DNA of 5,882 nucleotides from positions 1-5,882 of the forward strand of contig CAMAWZ010000160.1 in NCBI GenBank assembly GCA_945861995.1, written 5' to 3'. The notes beneath the pieces were generated by a model. It was not told where the DNA came from, searched no databases, and saw only the letters and a list, made by a program, of their open reading frames with translations. The DNA comes from Pseudorhodobacter antarcticus. GTDB lineage: Bacteria > Pseudomonadota > Alphaproteobacteria > Rhodobacterales > Rhodobacteraceae. Both the position numbers and the translations under genes were made by a program. Of this stretch, positions 1 to 4,978 are shown one piece after another (within the stretch, counting starts at the first letter, position 1; each line of letters opens with the position of its first letter).

Positions 1-971
1 GCCGTCAGCAGAAAATCGGGAATGCGCCCCGCCCGTGCAGTGGGGACATGATCCAGATAGTAACGCAACACCGCAGGCACCACGCCTGCCGCGCCGTTGG
101 TTGGCGCGGTGACAACCTGTCCGCCTGCGGCATTTTCCTCGTTCACGGCCATCGCATACAGGCTCATCCAATCGTTGATGGTATGGGGCGGGGTCATATT
201 CAGCCCTGCTTCGGCCTTTAGCGCCTCATGAATACCGCGCGCGCGGCGGCGCACGTTCAGCCCGCCTGGCAGAATGCCCGTGCCTTCCATCCCGCGCGAG
301 ATGCAGGCGTTCATCACATCCCAGATGCGGGCAATGCCTGCATCCAAATCAGCCTCGGACCTATAGCGCAGTTCATTTGCCCGCTTCATCGCCGCAATAG
401 ATTTGCCCGAATTGGCCGCCATTTCCAGCATCTCATCCGCGGTTTCAAACGGATAGGGCACATTGGCGCGCGCCGTGGCTTTGGCGGATTTGGCGTTGGC
501 CTGCTCGGCTGCAGACAGCACAAAGCCCCCGCCAATGGAATAATAAGTTTCGGTGAAAATCACATCGCCCTGCGCGTCCAGCGCTGACAGGATCATCCCA
601 TTGGCATGGCCCGCCAGCGCGGGGCCATAATCAAAAATCAAATCGCGCGCGGGGTCAAAGGTCAGCGGGCCCATCCCCTGCGGCGTGATGGTTTTGGTGT
701 CCGCAATCTGCGCCAGCACCGCCTCGGCGCGCGCTGCGTCATATGTGGCAGGTTCAAACCCCGCAAGGCCCAAAATTGTGGCGCGGTCCGTCGCATGGCC
801 CTTACCCGTAAAGGCCAAACTGCCATGCAGGCTGGCGCGCAGACCATGCACCGCAAAGGGCAGGGCGCGCAGGGCGTCTAAAAACCGCGCCCCCGCCACC
901 ATTGGCCCCATTGTGTGCGAAGATGACGGGCCAACCCCGATTTTGAACATATCAAAGACCGATAGAAACAT
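1..971 (-). CDS. sdaA: L-serine ammonia-lyase (L-serine dehydratase), iron-sulfur, single-chain type; 3' end cut by the window
   Basis: Deaminates L-serine to pyruvate and ammonia in the cytoplasm; family members need an oxygen-sensitive [4Fe-4S] cluster. The 323 complete codons seen cover about 70% of a typical ~455-460 residue single-chain enzyme. The beta-type domain comes first: SVFDMFKIGVGPSSSHTMGP (residues 4-23, the family signature), LHGSLAFTGKGHATDRA (48-64) and TYYSIGGGFV (142-151). The alpha-type domain follows, with ILPGGLNVRRRA (233-244) and APTNGAAGVVPAVL (289-302). The C-terminal part, where the cluster-binding cysteines are expected, lies beyond base 1, so cluster binding is inferred. 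The ATG at 971 has AAGGAG five bases upstream and the signature follows at once, so the start is secure. It is probably the last visible gene of a GST-GST-sdaA transcript, 53 bases after the GST stop. No frameshift is seen. Confidence 0.95.
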   Translation of the reverse strand, partial: MFLSVFDMFKIGVGPSSSHTMGPMVAGARFLDALRALPFAVHGLRASLHGSLAFTGKGHATDRATILGLAGFEPATYDAARAEAVLAQIADTKTITPQGMGPLTFDPARDLIFDYGPALAGHANGMILSALDAQGDVIFTETYYSIGGGFVLSAAEQANAKSAKATARANVPYPFETADEMLEMAANSGKSIAAMKRANELRYRSEADLDAGIARIWDVMNACISRGMEGTGILPGGLNVRRRARGIHEALKAEAGLNMTPPHTINDWMSLYAMAVNEENAAGGQVVTAPTNGAAGVVPAVLRYYLDHVPTARAGRIPDFLLT

Positions 972-1024
972 GTGCGCTCCTTTTGGGGTTAGGCGGGGTG
1001 TGGGGGTGAGGTCAGGTGCAAGGA

Positions 1025-1756
1025 TTAGGTCGGGCTACCCTCGGGCGGGTTGGGCAAGGTTGGTGCAGTAAAGGGCGTGGGGCCAAGGCCTTCGTCTTGG
1101 GCGGCTTGCTGGGCGCTGCCGCGCGTCTCCAACTTGCCCGCCAAGGCATAAAGGCAGGGGAAGTCAGCCAAATCCAGCCAAGGCTTTTGCCCTTCAGGAT
1201 ACAGCCGCAGCCAGCGGGTGAGGGGCAGCGTATAAAGGGCCAGCAGGCTGGGGCAGTCATGCGCACCATCGTGCCAGAATAAATCAGGCTGCGCGCGCGC
1301 GGCCCCTTCGATCAGGCCCATATGCCCCAGAAGGCGCGCGCGCGTGGCAGCGCAAAAATCGGGCGGGGCAGGGGATTGGCCTGCATATTGGTCTGGATAG
1401 AAATGTAATCTGCAATCGGCGTGCAGGGTGGTTGCCATAAAAAACAGCCATTTCAACGCATCCCCGCGTTGGGGGGCATCTGGGGCGGGAAACAATTTGC
1501 CTCTGTGCTGCTGCGGCGCGCGATCTGCCAACGCCAGCAGGATCGCCCCCGTTTCAAACATCACTTGATCGCCCATATCCAGCGCGGGGATCAGCCCCGT
1601 GGGGGCAAGCGCGCGATAGGACGCGCTGTCTTGCGCGCGCACAGTGCGGTCAACCAGACGCGTTTGAAATGGCAGGCCCAGTTCCAGCAGCGCAAGCCGC
1701 ACAATCAGCGAGGCATTGTCGGGCGCATAGTGCAGAATATAGCCGTGGCCTAGCAT
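1025..1756 (-). CDS. Glutathione S-transferase family protein (downstream member of a tandem pair)
   Basis: Predicted 243-residue cytosolic GST. The thioredoxin-like N-terminal domain (about 6-80) has the strand-helix start YILHYAPDNASLIVRLALLE, the glutathione-site segment APTGLIPAL with the usual cis-proline, and FETGAILLALADR in place of the common ESxAI. An all-helical C-terminal domain follows. Aligned by eye with beta-class GSTs (CSL at the active site), it reads ASL: the cysteine position is Ala15 and Ser16 is kept. The helix N-capping box, usually S-x-x-D, reads S170-L-L-A. The substrate cannot be predicted; it may be a transferase, a disulfide-exchange enzyme or a binding protein. 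The start at 1756 is chosen because AGGA lies about six bases upstream and the domain begins within five residues. In-frame starts at 1789 (ATG) and 1816 (GTG) would add 11 or 20 unlikely residues. It is a clear paralogue of the gene just upstream and probably shares its transcript. Confidence 0.85.
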   Translation of the reverse strand: MLGHGYILHYAPDNASLIVRLALLELGLPFQTRLVDRTVRAQDSASYRALAPTGLIPALDMGDQVMFETGAILLALADRAPQQHRGKLFPAPDAPQRGDALKWLFFMATTLHADCRLHFYPDQYAGQSPAPPDFCAATRARLLGHMGLIEGAARAQPDLFWHDGAHDCPSLLALYTLPLTRWLRLYPEGQKPWLDLADFPCLYALAGKLETRGSAQQAAQDEGLGPTPFTAPTLPNPPEGSPT

Positions 1757-1823
1757 GTCGCGTCCTGCGATACCGAATAATCGGCCCATCCTGCCGCAAA
1801 ACGCCCCGATCTGCACATCATTT

Positions 1824-1850
1824 GCGACCCCTTGCGCGCAATAGCGACCC
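1824..1850. repeat. Short direct repeat flanking a 10-base palindrome between the two GST genes
   Basis: GCGACCC occurs at 1824-1830 and 1844-1850. Between the copies lies the perfect palindrome TTGCGCGCAA (1832-1841). This sits in the 95-base gap between the stop of the upstream GST and the start of the downstream one. There is no U-run, so it does not look like an intrinsic terminator. It may be an operator, an mRNA structure or chance in GC-rich DNA. Confidence 0.3.
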
Positions 1851-1851
1851 T

Positions 1852-2532
1852 TTAGCTGCCTTCATAAAGCGGGGCTGACAGCGGGTTTGGCGTGGCCGCG
1901 CTAAGCCCCTCGCGCGCCAAGACGCGGGCAATAGGCGCGCGCAATTCCAGCGCCTGTATCATTGCCTGCAAGGCAGGATAATCTGCCAAAGACAGCGCGT
2001 GTTCACGATACGGCGGCAAGCCCCGCGCCCAGCGCAGCAGCATCGCGATATAAAGCGACAGGATTGAAGGTTGCGCGGCGGAAAACCACCAATCGCCCTG
2101 CTGCGCGCGGGCATCCAGCTTGGCGCAAATATTCAATAGCCTGCGATGGGTGGCGTCGGCCACGGCGCGCTGCGCCTCTTCGCCCAGCAAACGTTCGGGG
2201 TGGATCAATTGCAAAACCGCAGGGTGCAGTTGTTGGCACACCACCGCAAGCCAGACCAAAAACGCCCCGCGTTCGGGCGCAGTTGGGGCCGGCGCCAAGG
2301 CCGCGTGACGATCTGCCAAATACAGCAGAATAGCGGCTGTTTCAAACAGGGGCCCGTCTGGCGTCTCTAAAACGGGCACAAGTCCAAAGGGGTTCAGGGC
2401 AAGATAGCTTGGTCGGGTCAAATCGCCCTGCGCTGGGTCATGCATCACAAATTCAAACGGCGCGCCGATTTCCTCTAGCGCCATATGGACCACAAGCGAT
2501 CCCCAATCATAAAGGCCGTGTAAGCGGTACAT
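1852..2532 (-). CDS. Glutathione S-transferase family protein (upstream member of a tandem pair)
   Basis: Predicted 226-residue cytosolic GST. The N-terminal thioredoxin-like domain (about 2-75) contains YRLHGLYDWGSLVVHMALEE, the glutathione-site segment N47-PFGLVPVL with likely cis-Pro53, and FETAAILLYLADR (E64-T65). A helical C-terminal domain ends with the usual LSLADYPAL helix region. There is no cysteine at the beta-class catalytic position (Gly11-Ser12), and the N-capping box reads S156-I-L-S without the usual Asp. The N-terminal domain matches the neighbouring GST at 35 of 74 ungapped positions (hand count), so the pair arose by duplication. ATG codons lie in tandem at 2535 and 2532. 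GGAGG ends five bases before the second but only two before the first, so 2532 is preferred. The frame stays open up to 2685, but that stretch holds the non-triplet intergenic repeat and is not GST-like. It is divergent from rpiA and first in the minus-strand transcript. Confidence 0.88.
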   Translation of the reverse strand: MYRLHGLYDWGSLVVHMALEEIGAPFEFVMHDPAQGDLTRPSYLALNPFGLVPVLETPDGPLFETAAILLYLADRHAALAPAPTAPERGAFLVWLAVVCQQLHPAVLQLIHPERLLGEEAQRAVADATHRRLLNICAKLDARAQQGDWWFSAAQPSILSLYIAMLLRWARGLPPYREHALSLADYPALQAMIQALELRAPIARVLAREGLSAATPNPLSAPLYEGS

Positions 2533-2535
2533 CAT

Positions 2536-2543
2536 CCCCTCCC
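2536..2543 (-). promoter_or_regulatory. Ribosome binding site deciding the start of the upstream GST
   Basis: The minus strand reads GGGAGGGG immediately before ATGATG. Spacing from the GGAGG core is two bases to the first ATG and five to the second, which favours the second ATG (2532) and argues against the longer in-frame extensions. Confidence 0.65.
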
Positions 2544-2547
2544 AAAG

Positions 2548-2563
2548 GTGCATACGTGTGCAC
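2548..2563. promoter_or_regulatory. Near-perfect 16-base palindrome, possible operator, upstream of the GST gene
   Basis: GTGCATACGTGTGCAC has matched halves GTGCA/TGCAC and a central ACGT, with one mismatched pair. It sits four bases upstream of the GST ribosome binding site. A palindrome of this size is typical of a dimeric regulator's binding site. In the GST mRNA it could instead form a five-pair hairpin beside the ribosome binding site. No specific regulator family is recognised. Confidence 0.35.
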
Positions 2564-2573
2564 ATTGCCGCAA

Positions 2574-2623
2574 GCAGCGCCCCGCTGCAATCCCAACACG
2601 CAGCGCGCCGCTGCAATCCCAAC
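2574..2623. repeat. Tandem 24-base direct repeat (two copies, period 26), each containing a hairpin
   Basis: Copies lie at 2574-2597 and 2600-2623, separated by AC, with one mismatch (2581 versus 2607). Each copy begins with the perfect inverted repeat GCAGCG-N3-CGCTGC (loop CCC in the first, CGC in the second) and continues AATCCCAAC. The single mismatch falls in the three-base loop, so the stem is identical in both. The period is not a multiple of three, which argues against coding. If the minus-strand -10 near 2680 is used, both hairpins lie in the 5' leader of the GST mRNA; otherwise they could be paired protein-binding sites. Confidence 0.6.
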
Positions 2624-2676
2624 CTACGCACAGCCTGCCAAAGGCATTTTCCGCCTAGCCCCTGCGCGCAGCATTG

Positions 2677-2684
2677 ATTATACA
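2677..2684. promoter_or_regulatory. Overlapping divergent -10 candidates for the GST arm and rpiA
   Basis: This is the most AT-rich patch in the divergent intergenic region. On the minus strand 2682-2677 reads the perfect hexamer TATAAT. On the plus strand 2679-2684 reads TATACA, which would start rpiA mRNA near 2691 with a leader of about 20 bases. Neither has a convincing -35 at 16-18 bases, so the calls rest on the hexamers and the position alone. Confidence 0.35.
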
Positions 2685-2710
2685 AGGTGAAATTGCATCA
2701 AGGGTGTAAC

Positions 2711-3499
2711 ATGGCAGCCGATCTTTCCCCCATCGATAAAGCCAAATTTGTGGCCGCAAAGCGGGCCGTCGGTTTTATCGAAAACGGTATGAAAGTGGGG
2801 CTTGGCACGGGGTCAACGGCTGCATGGATGGTGCGCTGTCTGGGCGAGCGGGTGCGCGAAGAAGGTCTGAAGATCGTGGGTGTGCCCACCAGCACCCGCA
2901 CTGCCGAATTGGCACGCGCAGTGGGCATCAAGGTCGTCTCGCTGGACGAGGCGAAATGGCTCGATATCACCATCGACGGCGCCGACGAGGTGGATCAAAA
3001 CCTTGCCCTGATCAAAGGCGGCGGCGCGGCGCTGCTGCAAGAGAAAATCGTGGCCACCGCATCAGATCAGATGATCGTCATCGCCGATGCCGCTAAGGAA
3101 GTGCAGCAGCTTGGCGCGTTTCCACTGCCTATCGAGGTTATCCCCTTTGGCTGGCAAACCACCAAAGCCTTGGTCGAAGAAACGCTGGAATCGCTGGATG
3201 TTTTGGCGCGCGAAGTGACTGTTCGTATGAATGGCGACCGCCCGCTTGTCACAGACGAATCGAACTATATTCTTGATCTGCATCTGCGCCGCATTGGAAA
3301 CCCGCGCCAGATGGCCCTGATTTTAAACCAAATTCCAGGCGTGGTGGAAAATGGCCTGTTCATCGACATCTGCGATATTTTGGTCATCGGCCACGGCGAT
3401 GGCCGCGTGACAGTGCGCGACATTAACGCAGGCTCGGAAACCGATGGTCACATTCAGTTTTCGCCCAGCGACAACATCTTTTCAAACCTAGATGACTGA
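2711..3499 (+). CDS. rpiA: Ribose-5-phosphate isomerase A
   Basis: Interconverts ribose 5-phosphate and ribulose 5-phosphate in the non-oxidative pentose phosphate pathway (and the Calvin cycle where present), in the cytoplasm. The 262-residue product carries the phosphate-binding loop GLGTGSTAAWMV (30-41), VPTSTRTAELA (58-68), DGADEVDQNLALIKGGGAAL (89-108) and EKIVA. Asp89, Asp92, Lys102 and Glu111 match E. coli Asp81, Asp84, Lys94 and Glu103 with a constant offset of eight, so the active site is intact. A tail of roughly 30 residues after VIGHGDGRVTV goes beyond the 219-residue E. coli enzyme; similar tails are, from memory, usual in alphaproteobacteria. The ATG at 2711 has AAGGG six bases upstream. 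A GTG at 2687 is in frame but lies at the likely transcription start. The stop overlaps gor by eight bases, so the two are co-transcribed and probably translationally coupled. Confidence 0.96.
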   Translation: MAADLSPIDKAKFVAAKRAVGFIENGMKVGLGTGSTAAWMVRCLGERVREEGLKIVGVPTSTRTAELARAVGIKVVSLDEAKWLDITIDGADEVDQNLALIKGGGAALLQEKIVATASDQMIVIADAAKEVQQLGAFPLPIEVIPFGWQTTKALVEETLESLDVLAREVTVRMNGDRPLVTDESNYILDLHLRRIGNPRQMALILNQIPGVVENGLFIDICDILVIGHGDGRVTVRDINAGSETDGHIQFSPSDNIFSNLDD

Positions 3500-4871
3500 T
3501 CCCGCACCTTTTGACTTTGACCTGTTTGTCATTGGCGGCGGGTCGGGCGGCGTGCGCGCATCGCGCATCGCAGCATCCGAAGGCGGGGCAAAGGTGGGTC
3601 TGGCCGAAGAATCGCGCATGGGCGGCACCTGCGTTATTCGCGGCTGTGTGCCCAAAAAGCTGATGGTCTATGCGGGCGCATTTCCCGCGCAAATCGAAGA
3701 TGCTCGCGCCTATGGCTGGGACGTGCGGGCGGGCGCGTTCGATTGGCCGCGCTTTCGCAGCCAACTCGAGGCAGAGCTGACGCGGCTGGAAACAGCCTAT
3801 CGGGGCACTTTGGCAAATGCGGGCGTGCAGGTACTTGACACCCGCGCCACCGTATCGGGCGCGCATCAAGTACTGCTTGCCGATGGCCGCCATATCAGCG
3901 CCAAGCATATCCTTATTGCCACAGGCGGGCGTCCCTTTGTTCCAAATATCGAGGGCGCAGATCTGGCTGTAACATCGAACGAGATGTTTCATCTGGATCA
4001 TCTACCAAAGCGCGCCTTGGTGGTCGGCGGCGGTTATATCGCCTGCGAATTTGCATCCTTGCTGCACGGGCTTGGGGTGCAGGTGACGCTGGCCTATCGC
4101 GGGAACGCAATTTTGCGCGGCTTTGACAGCGAGGCGCGCGATCATTTGGCGGCGGCGATGGCCGCGCGCGGCATTGATATTCGCCTGAATGCCGAAATCA
4201 CGGCGCTAACGCGCGGTGCAGGCGGCATTGAGGCGGCCTTGAAATCAGGCGGCAGTCTGGCTGCGGATTTGGTTCTGTATGCCACGGGGCGCATTCCCAA
4301 TGTCGCGGGGCTGGGGCTGGACGCTTTGGGCGTTGAAATTGGCCCGCGCGGGCAGATTGTGGTCGATGATTACAGCCAAACCGCCGTGCCATCGATCTTT
4401 GCCGTGGGCGATGTGACTGATCGCATCAACCTAACCCCCGTCGCCATTCGGGAAGGTCACGCCTTTGCCGATACCGTGTTTCGCGGCGTGCCCACCAAAG
4501 CCGACCATCGCGATGTCGCCAGCGCCGTGTTCACCACGCCCGAACTGGGCAGCGTGGGGCTGACCGAAGAACAGGCAGCAGCGCAGGGGCGCTGCGATGT
4601 CTATGCCGCCAGCTTTCGCCCGATGAAAACCCTGTTCGCGGGGCGCAATGACAGAATGCTGATGAAGCTGATTGTGGATAGCGTCTCCCAGCGCGTTCTG
4701 GGCTGCCACATCGTGGGCGAGGGGGCGGGCGAGATGATCCAGCTTGCCGCAATTGCCGTGAAAATGGGCGCAACCAAGGCTGATTTTGATGCAACTGTCG
4801 CAGTGCATCCAACCGTTGCCGAAGAACTGGTCACCATGCGCAAACCCACCCGCAGCGTCGGCAACGCCTAA
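3492..4871 (+). CDS. gor: Glutathione-disulfide reductase, NADPH-dependent
   Basis: Reduces oxidised glutathione to two GSH with NADPH; a cytosolic FAD flavoprotein that works as a homodimer. The 459 residues run in family order: FAD-binding FVIGGGSGGVRASRIAA (12-28); redox disulfide GGTCVIRGCVPKK with Cys47 and Cys52; second Rossmann motif VVGGGYIACEFASLLHGLG (177-195); then Arg203 and Arg209, spaced like the NADPH-selecting arginines 198 and 204 of E. coli Gor, so NADPH rather than NADH is expected; ATGRIPN (264-270); FAVGDVT with FAD-contacting Asp307; and the dimerisation domain ending HPTVAEELVTM, with the His439-Glu444 catalytic pair. Dihydrolipoamide and mercuric reductases are less likely given these arginines and the GTCVIRGCVPKK form. 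The ATG overlaps the rpiA end (ATGACTGA) and no good ribosome binding site precedes it, consistent with coupled translation. Confidence 0.96.
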   Translation: MTDPAPFDFDLFVIGGGSGGVRASRIAASEGGAKVGLAEESRMGGTCVIRGCVPKKLMVYAGAFPAQIEDARAYGWDVRAGAFDWPRFRSQLEAELTRLETAYRGTLANAGVQVLDTRATVSGAHQVLLADGRHISAKHILIATGGRPFVPNIEGADLAVTSNEMFHLDHLPKRALVVGGGYIACEFASLLHGLGVQVTLAYRGNAILRGFDSEARDHLAAAMAARGIDIRLNAEITALTRGAGGIEAALKSGGSLAADLVLYATGRIPNVAGLGLDALGVEIGPRGQIVVDDYSQTAVPSIFAVGDVTDRINLTPVAIREGHAFADTVFRGVPTKADHRDVASAVFTTPELGSVGLTEEQAAAQGRCDVYAASFRPMKTLFAGRNDRMLMKLIVDSVSQRVLGCHIVGEGAGEMIQLAAIAVKMGATKADFDATVAVHPTVAEELVTMRKPTRSVGNA

Positions 4872-4978
4872 GAATTTTGGCACAGGGCCGCTTGATTTAA
4901 CCGCGCGCGACCCCACATGAAACCCAAGGCGGATTTGACCGCACGACCAATACGATTTGACATATATGAGGTAAGTGA
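4872..4978 (+). other. 107-base gap between gor and hflK; no clear terminator, weak promoter-like sequence
   Basis: No stem with a U-run follows gor; the best inverted repeat is only GCGG-N6-CCGC (4929-4942). Promoter-like pieces are TTGATT (4892-4897) with CATGAA 17 bases later, and TTGACC (4935-4940) with AT-rich CATATAT at 4961-4967, whose spacing of 20 is too long. GAGG at 4968-4971 is the hflK ribosome binding site. hflK could be read through from rpiA-gor or have its own weak promoter here; the sequence does not decide. Confidence 0.35.

Noticed and set aside
228..1071. Several plus-strand open frames across sdaA
   Set aside because: They mirror the sdaA coding sequence, whose family signatures are unambiguous on the minus strand.
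1757..1816. Longer starts of the downstream GST (GTG at 1816, ATG at 1789)
   Set aside because: The ribosome binding sites are poor or placed directly on the ATG, and the extra residues precede a GST fold that begins right after the 1756 start. The 1756 start is favoured but not proven.
2574..2623. CRISPR-like repeat
   Set aside because: There are only two copies with a two-base gap, no spacers and no cas genes.
2533..2685. N-terminal extension of the upstream GST to a start at 2685
   Set aside because: The added 51 residues do not resemble a GST, contain the 26-base-period repeat (not a multiple of three), and bypass the strong ribosome binding site at 2536-2543.
2687..2710. GTG start for rpiA at 2687
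   Set aside because: It lies at the likely promoter or transcription start. The ATG at 2711 has AAGGG at good spacing and gives a normal RpiA N-terminus.
3423..4001. 192-codon open frame on the minus strand opposite the rpiA end and gor
   Set aside because: It lies antisense to confident rpiA and gor coding sequence, resembles no family and has no clear ribosome binding site. GC-rich codon bias opens such antisense frames.
4957..4962. Consensus -35 hexamer TTGACA before hflK
   Set aside because: A matching -10 would fall inside the hflK coding sequence, so it cannot drive the chosen start; no -10 is seen there.
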